A stretch of DNA of 64,000 bases from Verrucomicrobiia bacterium (GTDB lineage Bacteria > Verrucomicrobiota > Verrucomicrobiia > Limisphaerales > UBA11358), in NCBI GenBank assembly GCA_031290985.1, contig JARLJW010000043.1, positions 62,001 to 126,000 of the forward strand. The letters are read 5' to 3'. Under the pieces are notes generated by a model. That model saw only the letters and a program-made list of their open reading frames with translations, was not told where the DNA came from and did not search any database. How positions within the stretch are numbered: the stretch's first letter is position 1; every line of letters begins with the position of its first letter. Shown here one piece after another: positions 1 to 9,673 of the stretch. A program made the position numbers and the translations under genes.

Positions 1-1
1 C

Positions 2-1723
2 ATCGCCAATGCCTATGGCACAAACAGCAACACCACCGCAAGCCTGGCCGTGGTGGCAGCACCCACGAATGCGGAAGCGACGACCATCATTTCAAGTTCG
101 CCTGTCGGCTATTGGCAATTGAATGAAACTTCGGGCTCGTCGGCCGCCTTGGATCTGGTCGGTAGTTTCAACGGCATTTATGGACCCACGGCGGGAATGG
201 GCGCTGTGGGCCCCCGTCCGCCAGCATTCTCCGGATTCGACCCGGCGAACACTGCGGTACAGACAACTGCTTTCGACACGGAATCCGTCGTGGCGCTGCC
301 ACCCCTGAATCTGAATCCAACGAACGCGGTCACCATTTTGGCCTGGATCTATTCAGATGTCTCCTCCGAACCCCAAAACCCTTACACGGGCATCGTTTAT
401 TGCCGCGGTCGCACCACCTCGGCGGGGCTCATCTGCTCAGCCGATGGCACAAAATTGGGCTATCAATGGGCGGGAACACGTTACTTTTTTGATTCAGGCC
501 TGGTGCTCCCAACCAACCAGTGGACCTTGGTCGCACTGGTCTATGCAACAAACGCCACCACTTTGTATTGCGGTTCAACGAACGGCCTGGTTCTTTCGGC
601 CACCGACCAATTTTCCCAAGCCGGCCAAGCCTTTGATTACACGACCTTCATCGGGTTGGACATTGATGTCGGTGAATCAGCCCGCACGTTCAACGGCATG
701 ATTGATGATGTGGCGTTTTTTGACCGGGCCCTTTCAAAGACGGAGATAAATTCCATTTATTCAGCCGGAACCGGAATCCTGCCGCCCGTGCAAATAACCA
801 GTCAAACAACCAATCAGTCGGTATTTCTGAATGAACCCATCAGCCTCGCTGCGGTGGTAGACGGACTCAATCCGCACTATCAGTGGTTTAAGGAGCAGGT
901 GCCCCTGCTTGGGGCGACGAATAACGTTTACGCGGTCAGCAACGCCACACTCGAAAACGCAGGAAATTATTATCTCAGTGTTTCCAACCAAGTTAACGTA
1001 GTCACCAGCGCTGTCATCCCTGTGGCCGTGACCAGTTACCTTGTGCGTCCAATCGGTCCCTCCGGAAGCATTTACACCAGCGTCAACGCCAGCAGCGAAT
1101 ATCCGGATCCGGATTATGTGGGGGCAAATCTGTTCGATTCCGATTTGACCGGCGTTGCGTTGGGCACACCGCTTTCAGGGAACGATTGGGCCGATGATGG
1201 CGTGACATCCGCCCTGGCGCCGGCATATCTCGCCTTTCAAGTGGACCAGATTTACAACGTGCATGCCATTTATTATGCGCAACGCAACAGCAACCCCGGC
1301 GACCCCACCGACAAGATCACCGCCCTTGATTTATGGGCGAGTCAAACAACCCCCTTTGCAGCAGCCGATCCCGGAACCACACCGGACGCGGTGATGGCGA
1401 TTCCTGAGATCGATGCCGCCGTTTTGCACCGGTATATCCTGCCTTCCGCCATCACCGGCCGATATTTTCTGATCAAGGTGGAACAGAACCCGACCGTGGC
1501 CAATAGCAACATCGGCGGGAATGAATTTCGCCTGGGTACTTTCGTTACTCCTTCAACGTTGAACTTTTCAACTTCTCCTGCTGGCTTAATTCTTCAGTGG
1601 ACCGATGGAACATTGCAGGAAGCAGACGAATTGTCCGGTCCCTGGACGACCGCCTTGGGGATCACCAGCGGTGTGCCGTTACCCATGACGAAGGCCAGGG
1701 CATTTTATCGCCTCAGGTATTGA
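2..1723 (+). CDS. Secreted LamG/Ig-like domain protein, 5' end outside the window
   Basis: The reading frame is open from base 2 and the first visible residues ([17 protein letters not shown]) are the end of an Ig-like repeat, so the gene starts upstream; 573 codons are visible. A concanavalin/LamG-type domain follows (about residues 35-255; it opens with PVGYWQLNE and ends with [12 protein letters not shown]), then one Ig-like repeat (about 260-345, HYQWFKEQ), then a discoidin-like stretch ([17 protein letters not shown]). The protein ends in the tail AFYRLRY also found in other secreted proteins here. LamG and Ig folds usually bind glycans or mediate adhesion; the exact ligand cannot be read. 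A prepilin-like gene follows 29 bases after the stop. Confidence 0.85.
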   Translation: MANAYGTNSNTTASLAVVAAPTNAEATTIISSSPVGYWQLNETSGSSAALDLVGSFNGIYGPTAGMGAVGPRPPAFSGFDPANTAVQTTAFDTESVVALPPLNLNPTNAVTILAWIYSDVSSEPQNPYTGIVYCRGRTTSAGLICSADGTKLGYQWAGTRYFFDSGLVLPTNQWTLVALVYATNATTLYCGSTNGLVLSATDQFSQAGQAFDYTTFIGLDIDVGESARTFNGMIDDVAFFDRALSKTEINSIYSAGTGILPPVQITSQTTNQSVFLNEPISLAAVVDGLNPHYQWFKEQVPLLGATNNVYAVSNATLENAGNYYLSVSNQVNVVTSAVIPVAVTSYLVRPIGPSGSIYTSVNASSEYPDPDYVGANLFDSDLTGVALGTPLSGNDWADDGVTSALAPAYLAFQVDQIYNVHAIYYAQRNSNPGDPTDKITALDLWASQTTPFAAADPGTTPDAVMAIPEIDAAVLHRYILPSAITGRYFLIKVEQNPTVANSNIGGNEFRLGTFVTPSTLNFSTSPAGLILQWTDGTLQEADELSGPWTTALGITSGVPLPMTKARAFYRLRY

Positions 1724-1752
1724 ATTGGTCGGCCAAACGAGAATTGTCATTC

Positions 1753-2508
1753 ATGAACAACGTGAGCAACTCGCACTCGGTCGCCATCAAAGGCTTTACC
1801 TTGATCGAATTGCTGGTTGTCATCGCCATAATCAGCATCCTCGCCGCCATGTTATTGCCAGCGCTTGCGCGTAGTAAGGCCGCAGCTTATCGCACCCAAT
1901 GCATAAGCAATCAACGTCAAATTGGCATTGCCTTCCAAATTTATGCGGGTGATGCCAATGACTTTTTCCCCAGCCATGACGGATTTGCTGCCGTCGGCGG
2001 ACAACGTCCCGAAACACCTTGCACGAGCAGTTTTGCGAGTGTCTATGGCGGTCAAGAATGGGAGACTAACCGACCGTTGAACCGGTATGTCGGCAACGTC
2101 CAAGCCTTTCACTGCCCTGCGGACAGGGGCGATCCTCTCAATCCAGTTTCCGCAGGGGGTCCGGCAACCTGCTGGGAAGGCTGGGGAAACAGCTACTTGG
2201 TCGAATGGCATGATGACTACTATCGAGTGCAACACGTGACTGGCAGCAATGGCAAGTATCTGTCCAAAGTCGCCTCTCTCAAACTGGCGGCCATTTCCCA
2301 AAAGCCTTCCAGTAAAATTGTTCAAGGCGATTGGTGCTGGCAAGGGAACCGCGACCCCAATCAAACGGCGGCGGTCTGGCACAATAACAAAGGCAAACCT
2401 GGGGAGGCAGTATTGTTTGGCGATACTCACGTCGAATTCTATAAGTTCCCCGATGATTTGGCGCAAAATGCCACCACCTCGCCAGATTCAAACTATCTCT
2501 TCTGGTGA
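1753..2508 (+). CDS. Prepilin-type N-terminal methylation domain protein (DUF1559-like)
   Basis: The 251-aa protein starts at ATG 1753, which places the prepilin leader in the usual position: a short basic stretch, then [11 protein letters not shown] and a long hydrophobic helix, with the peptidase site between G and F. The frame is open further upstream, but that extension only overlaps the preceding gene. The remainder is the globular domain typical of the large verrucomicrobial/planctomycetal pseudopilin family, ending with a [10 protein letters not shown] motif equivalent to the usual H-x9-DG box. These proteins are thought to be inner-membrane anchored, processed by PilD-like peptidase and to act in type II/IV-like secretion. 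Function is inferred from family only. Confidence 0.9.
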   Translation: MNNVSNSHSVAIKGFTLIELLVVIAIISILAAMLLPALARSKAAAYRTQCISNQRQIGIAFQIYAGDANDFFPSHDGFAAVGGQRPETPCTSSFASVYGGQEWETNRPLNRYVGNVQAFHCPADRGDPLNPVSAGGPATCWEGWGNSYLVEWHDDYYRVQHVTGSNGKYLSKVASLKLAAISQKPSSKIVQGDWCWQGNRDPNQTAAVWHNNKGKPGEAVLFGDTHVEFYKFPDDLAQNATTSPDSNYLFW

Positions 2509-2838
2509 CTGTTGATTTTATATCTGATTATCTGCTCCGCCGCGCTCATCCAATCCCGCGCCCGAACGGGATCAAAATACGCGCCATACCAATACATTAC
2601 GCGGTTAACGGCATCATCAAGCCGGCTAAAACCCTCGCGCACAAGCTGCCAACGCAATTCAGTAGCGTTGCCCGGCCGGAAATCTATGGCGCTTAAACGA
2701 CCAGCGATTTTCCCAATGAAACTAACCCTCAGAATGGCTAACCGAGCCCTGAATTGCTTGCGCGGGATACAAAGCTGCCGTTAAGCAGGGCGGGAGCAAG
2801 ACTATGAAAAAGGCCGTTAAAAATTTTCGTCAAGATGC
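2509..2838. other. Intergenic region with a dispersed repeat and a possible gene remnant
   Basis: There is no convincing complete gene between the prepilin-like gene and the GH36 remnant. Positions 2701-2773 match 17935-18007 with two mismatches. Left of the repeat, the minus strand reads a protein-like stretch ending [10 protein letters not shown] with stop at 2493-2495 (for example AIDFRPGNATELRWQ, VMYWYGAYFDP). It has no start codon outside the repeat and overlaps the end of the upstream gene, so it is at most a 3' gene fragment. Confidence 0.4.
2701..2773 (+). repeat. 73-bp dispersed intergenic repeat, copy 1
   Basis: It is identical to 17935-18007 except for two substitutions (central part CAGAATGGCTAACCGAGCCC, end GCTTGCGCGGGATACAAA). 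Both copies lie between genes and are followed on the minus strand by unrelated sequence, so it behaves as a mobile or dispersed intergenic element and not as part of a gene family. Confidence 0.75.
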
Positions 2839-3778
2839 TTATTTAACTGCCGAAAATTCAACAACCGCACTATCGCATTCTTTGTGGCATGGAGAAACAA
2901 ACCCTTCGCGCAACAAAATCGCACCGTCAAACTTCCGACCATCAATCCCCAGCACCGATTTTTGACCGGCTGGCAGATTGACTTCGTGTATCAGATATCC
3001 TTTTTGCGGATCAAGTCCGCTCACTTTCATCATCGCGGACGGTGCATTCGTCAATTGATAAACAAACAACACCGCACGTGACCGGTCGGCCGAAACATAA
3101 TCCAGCGCCATGCGGGGATGATCGTAAGGCGATTCGAGCCGGTACAGATCCCCCTGCTCCACCACGTCACGAATTTCATTTTTGTAGAGCGTGATGGCGG
3201 AGGAGATGGTCTTTTTTTCATCCGCAGTCAGCTTGCGTGCGTCAAGATCCAGCCCCAATGCGCCGCTCATCGCCACGTCGAGACTGAACTTTAGTGGTCG
3301 TCCGCCCATTTTTGTGACGTGCGCGGCGATGGTGTCTGACGGGAAGAAGTGGCTGAAACCCCGCTGGATTTTCACGCGGTCGCGCGGGTCGGTATTGTCG
3401 CTCGGCCAGAACAGATGAAAAAATTTCAACGCGCCAAAGTCCGCGCGCCCGCCGCCGCCCGAGCACGCCATCGCCGTGACGCCGGGAAACTTTTCCGCCA
3501 TGCGCGCCATCACATCGTAGAGTGCAAAGTTGTAATCCACCAGCAGATCGGATTGTTCACCCGGCGCCAGATACGTTGATCCCCGCTGCGTGACAAATCG
3601 GTTTGCATCCCACTTCACATAGCTGGCACCGGATGTGGCGAGCGTGTTGCTCACAACGTTCCAGGCGAACTCGCGCACCGCGGGCCGTCGCAACCTTGAT
3701 GGTTTCCATTTCCGCTCCGCGCGCCGCCGCCAGTGTGAACGGCAGGACGATTGCCAGCAACAATTTCGGCAGGCTCAT
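2839..3778 (-). pseudogene. 5'-deleted, frameshifted GH36 alpha-galactosidase remnant
   Basis: The start (ATG 3776-3778) directly follows the TAA of the GH35 gene and encodes a clear signal peptide (MSLPKLLLAIVLPFTLAAA). About 35 codons later the frame changes, and from about 3690 the other frame reads the C-terminal half of a GH36 alpha-galactosidase. This includes the nucleophile motif YVKWDANR, the acid/base region CSGGGGRADFGAL and SDNTDPRDRVKIQ. Complete MelA-type enzymes are about 700 residues; here only about 280 catalytic and C-terminal residues remain. The N-terminal beta-sandwich and half of the barrel are missing. This looks like an internal deletion that also broke the frame. An assembly error would explain the frameshift but not the missing 400 residues. 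Confidence 0.75.
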
Positions 3779-6508
3779 TTATCTTTTTTCGGCAAAGTCG
3801 GAATAGGGTTCGACGGTGACGGATTGAATGGCCGTGTTGCCGTCCACCGGGCGTAAACTTAAGGTCACAAGGTTCGTCTGACCAACACCGAAATGGAGCC
3901 AGCATTCCGGCAGGAAGAAATCATGTTGCGGCCCGGCCTGCCAGTAACGTCCGATCGCGTGGCCGTTGATATAAAGGAATCCGTTGCCGGTCGCCACCAG
4001 ATGCAACCGCCACGGCACCCACACGCCGCCCCGAGGTAACGGCGACGAAAACTTCATCCGATACCAAGTCAGCAACGGGTCTTTTGGCGGTATCGACGCC
4101 AGTTCGCCAATGTTCATCGGATTCCAACCCCGCTCGTTCATTTCTGGCGCCCACCATTTCTGCTCATCGCCAGCGGGACGTCCGAAAGATTCCAGGGCGA
4201 CCGCCGCGCCGCCGGAGGTCACGGCGAGTTCCGGCAACCCGATGCCGCCGCCGCCGCCATCGTTTTGAACGACCACGGCAATGACATTGTGCCCGGGATG
4301 CAAATGTTTCGTGATGTCAAATGCCCAGGCGCGCGACCAGTCCGTTGCCTGCCCGATGTTTTCCCCGTTTACAAAAATCCAACCGCGGTCATCGATCCGC
4401 GCAAATTTAAGGACCGCGTTCGCGCCGTTGGCATCAGCGGCGCTCAAATCTATCCCCGTGCGGAACACGCCAACCTGGTTCGGCGTCAACTGGGTCGCGT
4501 CTTCGCTGTTCACCACGACGGATTTCCAACCGGCATCGTCAAAACCCGGCTTCACTTCAGGCCCCGCACTGGTGCCATCGACCAGTTGCATCCGCCAGCC
4601 GGCAACCGGCTGGCCGGCGCCAAATTTGCCGCCCGTCAACCGTGCTGCCAGGATGCCGCAGGGCTCACCCATGCCGGGTGCGCCGTTGCCGTGGCCGCGA
4701 TTTTCGTAAAGCAATACGACGTGACACTTGCCGGCCGGCAGCGGAAAGACGGAACCGCCCGCCGTGCCGCCCATCCGCATCACCGGTTCGCCATTGACTT
4801 CCGCGAGGACCGCGTCGCCGTCAGGAAATTCGACCAGCAGGTTTGTCGCCACGGTTGTGGAAATTGTTGTCCGGTAGAAAAGGAAACGGCTGTCATAGAT
4901 GCCGGCGGCGGCGAGATTTTCGCCTGCTCTCACCTTTTGCCAATGTCGCGGACCGGGATCATCGCGGCTGACGGCGGAGGTGATGCTCACTGGCGGCGGC
5001 AACTCAGACGGGCGTTCGATGGCGGGCGCAGGTTTGGGCAGCCATTCGCCTTGGACGGCGTCATTCACACCAGGCGGCAGGTAAAGGATTTTTGAACCGA
5101 ATGGTTCAAGGTCGTAGTCAAAGACAATTGCCTGCGTACTCCGGCCTGCCTCGGTTACGGAGGCCGTGCCTTTGCGCGGTTCGTCGTGTTGCGAGGTGCG
5201 GATGAACAGATAACGTCCGCCATCCACCGTGCGGCGCATCGCCACCATGACATCCGTTTGCGGCACGTTTGCGTCACATTTGACCGCTTCGGAACGCGCC
5301 AGCCTGGCCCCATGCTCTTGCAACATCCGGCCGAGCGCCCACACCCGCTGGTAACGGTCACCGATGCCGCCCCATTCGCGGATCGGCGCGTTGTAGTCGT
5401 AGGTCGTGGTCAAATCACGCGCCGCCCGGTCATCTGGATTCGTTCCGCCAAACAGCATGTAATAATTTAGAATTGTGTCCCCGTTTTGGATCGCAAAGAG
5501 CGTGAGGTTGTTGATTTGCGACGCGGTGACGCCGTCCTGATCTTCGCTCAATTTTTCGCCGACCTTGGAAAACCAGCCGCCTTGCAGCTCGGTTGTCGCC
5601 AGCGGCGCATCGGGCTGCTCGCGCCGCAATTTTTCAATGTCCTTGCGGATGCCATCCACATCCCAGCGCGGATAAAAATTGCAGCAGTCAAAAATCTGCC
5701 GCATCAACGGATCGGTCTGGCCGCGCACCTGCGCCGTCCAGCATGTGATCAAAGGAACATCGATGCCATCCGCCTGCGCCGTCTGGCCCAGGACGCGGAT
5801 TTGATTCAGTTTCACCTCGTCGGAAAAATGCGCGAAGTCGTATTCATTTTCCAGTTGCACCAGGATAACGCCTGGCTGACCGGGCGCTTTGCGCGTGATC
5901 TGATGTTTTGCAATCACCGGGCAGACGGCGTCATACCAGTGCTTGCACCATGCGAGATATGCCGGATCATCACTGCGCAGCCAGTGATTCCCATCCGTCC
6001 CATCGGCAGGTTGTTTCTTCAAAAGCCACTGCGGAAAACCGCCCGTATCCCATTCCGCGCAGATGTACGGGCCGGGCCGGACGATGACGTAGAGGCCATA
6101 GTTTTCGGCCATTTTTAGAAAATCATCCGCCTCAGTGAGGTCAACTTTGGAGAAATCATCAATGTTGGCAGGCATCTGGCGTTCACACCAATTCCAGGGA
6201 ACATACGTTTCGACACAATTGAAACCCGCGTCCTTGATCTTTTGAAACCGGTCGGGCCAAAGCGCCTTGGGACAGCGAAAATAATGAAATGCGCCGCTGT
6301 AGATGAACACATCCCGGCCGTCAATTGTCAGGCACTGGCGGTCATAATGGATCCGGTCCGGATGCGGAAACGGGCGCGGCGTTTCGACCGCCCGGCCAGC
6401 GGCCGTGGCAACAAGCAGTATAACCAGGTTCAATACGGCCGGCGTATTCAACCCCGCCGGGATCCCGGCAATTTTACCAAGTTGGAATTTGAGTCTCATG
6501 AAAATCAT
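3779..6508 (-). CDS. GH35 beta-galactosidase, secreted
   Basis: The 909-residue glycoside hydrolase has an N-terminal hydrophobic export segment (about residues 21-40). The GH35 barrel follows: IYSGAFHYFRCP, VETYVPWNW and VRPGPYICAEWDTGG, the acid/base in QLENEY (Glu222) and the probable nucleophile in TTELQGGW (Glu307). C-terminal jelly-roll domains (GRYWQAGPQHDFFLPECWL) are typical of the long GH35 group. It should release terminal beta-galactose from galactans or galactosides outside the cytoplasm. Its start overlaps the stop of the upstream alpha-galactosidase-like gene by an ATGA, so translation is probably coupled. Confidence 0.93.
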   Translation of the reverse strand: MIFMRLKFQLGKIAGIPAGLNTPAVLNLVILLVATAAGRAVETPRPFPHPDRIHYDRQCLTIDGRDVFIYSGAFHYFRCPKALWPDRFQKIKDAGFNCVETYVPWNWCERQMPANIDDFSKVDLTEADDFLKMAENYGLYVIVRPGPYICAEWDTGGFPQWLLKKQPADGTDGNHWLRSDDPAYLAWCKHWYDAVCPVIAKHQITRKAPGQPGVILVQLENEYDFAHFSDEVKLNQIRVLGQTAQADGIDVPLITCWTAQVRGQTDPLMRQIFDCCNFYPRWDVDGIRKDIEKLRREQPDAPLATTELQGGWFSKVGEKLSEDQDGVTASQINNLTLFAIQNGDTILNYYMLFGGTNPDDRAARDLTTTYDYNAPIREWGGIGDRYQRVWALGRMLQEHGARLARSEAVKCDANVPQTDVMVAMRRTVDGGRYLFIRTSQHDEPRKGTASVTEAGRSTQAIVFDYDLEPFGSKILYLPPGVNDAVQGEWLPKPAPAIERPSELPPPVSITSAVSRDDPGPRHWQKVRAGENLAAAGIYDSRFLFYRTTISTTVATNLLVEFPDGDAVLAEVNGEPVMRMGGTAGGSVFPLPAGKCHVVLLYENRGHGNGAPGMGEPCGILAARLTGGKFGAGQPVAGWRMQLVDGTSAGPEVKPGFDDAGWKSVVVNSEDATQLTPNQVGVFRTGIDLSAADANGANAVLKFARIDDRGWIFVNGENIGQATDWSRAWAFDITKHLHPGHNVIAVVVQNDGGGGGIGLPELAVTSGGAAVALESFGRPAGDEQKWWAPEMNERGWNPMNIGELASIPPKDPLLTWYRMKFSSPLPRGGVWVPWRLHLVATGNGFLYINGHAIGRYWQAGPQHDFFLPECWLHFGVGQTNLVTLSLRPVDGNTAIQSVTVEPYSDFAEKR

Positions 6509-8814
6509 TGGAGCCGTAGCCGGTAAAAGGCTTTAGTACTGCCCGCGCTGTTCTGCGCGGTGAAAAAAAAATTACCCGCGGCATCAAACGTGTTCGTGGC
6601 GATGGCCGGCCATTGCGCGGCGGGTAACGCCAGGTTCGTTGAGGTCAGCACGAGATAATTCCAGCCCGGTATGCCGTTGCCTCCGAAGAAAGCGGCATTG
6701 CTCCCCCTCGTGACCGTGGCCGCGGTGAACAGAGGCGAAGACGGCGGGCTGGCGAGTGCAAGCTTGAATAATTTTGACTGCTTGGCGCCCAGACTCACGC
6801 TCATCGAATTGGATACCGTGCTCGTCGTGCCGTCCCACAGGTTCGTTGCGACAAAAATCCCGCCGGGCAGGCCGGCATTTGTAAAATTTACCACCGGGTT
6901 GGCGGAACTGGAGGTGTAATTAAAGACGGCGATGCTCCAGTTCTTGCCGTCCTGCCGTGCCAAAATATTCGCTGCGCCCGTGCCACCCGCGCCATCCACC
7001 GGCCGGAACGTCCGCCCGACCCGGGCCACGGCGTTGATGGCGGCATTCGTCAGGCAGGTTTGCGCAAGGCTGACGCTGGCGGTGTTCGTCAGGATGCTGC
7101 CATTGAGCATCAGGCCGGTGACGGCACCGTTAATGAGCCGGCTTTGCACCTCGTTGTTGTTCGGGCCATTGTCAAAGACGAGCATGTCGGGGTCGTTGAA
7201 CTCATACAGCCGGCCGCTGATCCACCACCCAAGCGACACGGCGTTCATCGTGTAAGCGGTGTTGCCGATCTTGGAAGCCTCCGCGTCGCAGGCGATGCGG
7301 CGACTGTGGGCATATTGATACGGAAAGATGGGCGCTATGGATTCGCTGACAAACATCGCACTTGGCAGATCACTGAGGAGATATTGCATCCCTTCGTTGT
7401 AAGCCTTGATGCCCGTGGTCGCGCCCGCATCCCAATGCACGCCTTCGAGGGAACCGTGGGAGAGAAAATCCAGCTTCACATAGTCAAAGCCCCACGTCGT
7501 AAACCAGTATGTGTAATAGTCAATGTACCCCTGCGTGCCGGGGTGCGTCGGGTCGAGCGCAAGCGCGCCGTCATTGGAAATTGGGTTGCCACTGCCATCG
7601 CGCAGTAAAATGTCGCTGAACCGGTATTGCGAATAATCCGGGGGATAACCGACGGGCACCCAGTAATTCGTCGCGTCAGCGGCACTGCCCCAGAACGCAA
7701 AAGGCGTGAAATAAATCCCCGCCTTCTGGCCGTTGGCGTGGCAGTGCGCGACGAAATTCTGCAACTGCGTGCCGTCCGAATCGGTCCAGAGATTGTTCCA
7801 GTAGGAATCCAGGTTGACATAAACCGTCCCGCCGTTGGTGAACCCAAACGCCTGCAAATTCGTGTGGATTGAATCGGCAACGGCAATGGCAGCGGCGTAG
7901 CTGATGTGGTTTCGGTAGTTGGATACGCCCCAGCTGTTCCAGCCAAACGGCACGCCGCCCGTCCACGGAAGCATTGGCGCGAAAAGCCGGTTTTCATCCG
8001 CGAAATTTTCCATGGTGATCCGCCAGTCATTGCCAAAGCCCACAAAAACGGTCGGTGATGAAATGACGTTGCCATAAACCGATCCGTGCGGCATCACGTC
8101 CCAGGTCCAGTGGCTGGTCACCCCGCCGTAGACATAGAGGTAATCCAGCTTGTTGTTGGAACCGGACCAGTGCACGCCCGTCTTCCAGGTGTCATGCGTG
8201 ACGGAGCCGACCACGAGGCCGTTGCGGGAGGTGTTGTCATAAAACGCCCCGACCTCGTTGCCGGTGTCAGAACCGTTGATGTCTTCGGAGTTGTAGGCAA
8301 CGGAATGGTCGTTGTCGAACGGCACGAACAGCGCGCGATTGTCATTCGTTATGCCGAGGTCCATCCCGCCGGTTGTCTGCATGACCACCGGCCCCATCCA
8401 ATTGGCGCTGAGGTTGACACCGCTCGCGTCCACGCGGGTAAGGAAGCTGTCCGGCCGGTCGAGGATGAAATACTGGATCATGTCCGGCAATCCCGTCGCG
8501 TGTTGCGTCACGGAGACTTGGTTGCTGGTGATGACCGACCAAGAACGGTTGCCGTAGTTGCTGCCGTTGTAAAAGCCGTTGGTGAATGTGATGCCGGCAT
8601 AGAAGGCGGAAATTTTTTTGGCGCCGCGCCAGAAAAAATCCGCCGTGCCGGTGTTCAAGTTGTAATTGACCGTCACGCTGGCATTGGACATGACGAGCAC
8701 ATTGCCAATTTGTTGAAACAAGACCGCCTCAGCCTGATGCGGCAAAAGAACCACCACCATCAACGCCGCGACGCACGCCAGGCGCAACCTGCTTTTATAA
8801 ATACAATTTGGCAT
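6505..8814 (-). CDS. Clan GH-D alpha-galactosidase-like secreted glycosidase
   Basis: I chose ATG 8814 (769 aa) because it gives a standard signal peptide (basic MPNCIYKSRLR, then ACVAALMVVVLLP, cut near AEA). ATG 8856, one base after the previous stop, is an alternative. The barrel carries GWNSWG (about residue 292), the nucleophile region DYVKLDF (Asp449) and RRIACDAEA with a likely acid/base Asp510, the pattern of GH27/GH36 alpha-galactosidases. The C-terminus is a beta-rich domain ending KAFYRLRLQ, the tail shared with other exported proteins of this window. Position between a prepilin-like gene and GH35 supports a role in stripping galactose side chains. Exact family assignment (GH27, GH36 or a neighbour) is not certain. 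Confidence 0.82.
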   Translation of the reverse strand: MPNCIYKSRLRLACVAALMVVVLLPHQAEAVLFQQIGNVLVMSNASVTVNYNLNTGTADFFWRGAKKISAFYAGITFTNGFYNGSNYGNRSWSVITSNQVSVTQHATGLPDMIQYFILDRPDSFLTRVDASGVNLSANWMGPVVMQTTGGMDLGITNDNRALFVPFDNDHSVAYNSEDINGSDTGNEVGAFYDNTSRNGLVVGSVTHDTWKTGVHWSGSNNKLDYLYVYGGVTSHWTWDVMPHGSVYGNVISSPTVFVGFGNDWRITMENFADENRLFAPMLPWTGGVPFGWNSWGVSNYRNHISYAAAIAVADSIHTNLQAFGFTNGGTVYVNLDSYWNNLWTDSDGTQLQNFVAHCHANGQKAGIYFTPFAFWGSAADATNYWVPVGYPPDYSQYRFSDILLRDGSGNPISNDGALALDPTHPGTQGYIDYYTYWFTTWGFDYVKLDFLSHGSLEGVHWDAGATTGIKAYNEGMQYLLSDLPSAMFVSESIAPIFPYQYAHSRRIACDAEASKIGNTAYTMNAVSLGWWISGRLYEFNDPDMLVFDNGPNNNEVQSRLINGAVTGLMLNGSILTNTASVSLAQTCLTNAAINAVARVGRTFRPVDGAGGTGAANILARQDGKNWSIAVFNYTSSSANPVVNFTNAGLPGGIFVATNLWDGTTSTVSNSMSVSLGAKQSKLFKLALASPPSSPLFTAATVTRGSNAAFFGGNGIPGWNYLVLTSTNLALPAAQWPAIATNTFDAAGNFFFTAQNSAGSTKAFYRLRLQ

Positions 8815-8857
8815 TAAATGAAAATGGCCTCGAAAGCCGGTGGCAGGTAAGGCCATT

Positions 8858-9673
8858 TCAGGGCAGCCCCGGCCGTTTCACCGGCCAGTTCGCGGTGATA
8901 CCGTTCCAGGTCAGCGTCCATAAATTGTCAATTTTAACCAGCTCCACGTGGCCGTCGGCAAAACTCACGTTGACCGCGCCTGGAAACGGCTGGTTAACCG
9001 CAGCCCCACGTGCAGCAGCGAGGCCGCTTTTTGACCCATGCCTCGCGATGGCGGCGCGCATCATGGTTCCACGGCCGTTGACCCAGCCTTGACCATGAAA
9101 CAAATCATATGGACTTGAAATGCTTGCGGGATTGTCGGTCGGCAACGGCCATAAATCCGGCTGGGTGCAATCGATGAACATCGGTGTTTGCGTCGGCTGC
9201 CTGGCGCTTTCGGCCTTTTTAAAATAGGAGCCAGCCGGGTTGTCAGGCACGTATTGGGCCGCCGAATTCGCCCCCGATGAACTGTAAAACCAGCCATTGA
9301 TGCCATAGCTGCCCACGGCATTGGTTGCCTGCCAGATGTAGGCGTTCGCAGCCGTCCCGTCATAGCTGGTGGTCTGCGCCTCGTTTGCCACCGGACAAAA
9401 CCGGGCTCCGGCGACATTGGCGTATAAATCTGACAAGGTTTGGATCCACAGGTTGGTTGACGCAGTATAGCCAATCGGCCCATTGTCATTCTGGTACATG
9501 ATGCCGGCCAGGGTAAGCTGCTTGAGATTGCTCGCGCAGCTGATTTGCTTTGCCCGCACCTTGGCCGCCGAAAGCGCCGGCAGCAACATCGCCGCCAGAA
9601 TGGCGATGATGGCAATCACGACCAGCAATTCGATCAAAGTAAAGCCGTGGGAGTTGGATTTTTGATTTTTCAT
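8858..9673 (-). CDS. Prepilin-type N-terminal methylation domain protein (DUF1559-like)
   Basis: This 271-aa pseudopilin has the leader [19 protein letters not shown] close to the start, the usual [12 protein letters not shown] helix and a C-terminal [11 protein letters not shown] box, so all hallmarks of the family are present. Its ATG overlaps the stop of the upstream beta-strand-repeat protein (ATGA), and the next gene starts a few bases after its own stop. It therefore belongs to the galactoside operon. In this family processing occurs at G/F by a prepilin peptidase. A role in exporting the neighbouring large proteins is an inference from repeated pairing. Confidence 0.92.
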   Translation of the reverse strand: MKNQKSNSHGFTLIELLVVIAIIAILAAMLLPALSAAKVRAKQISCASNLKQLTLAGIMYQNDNGPIGYTASTNLWIQTLSDLYANVAGARFCPVANEAQTTSYDGTAANAYIWQATNAVGSYGINGWFYSSSGANSAAQYVPDNPAGSYFKKAESARQPTQTPMFIDCTQPDLWPLPTDNPASISSPYDLFHGQGWVNGRGTMMRAAIARHGSKSGLAAARGAAVNQPFPGAVNVSFADGHVELVKIDNLWTLTWNGITANWPVKRPGLP

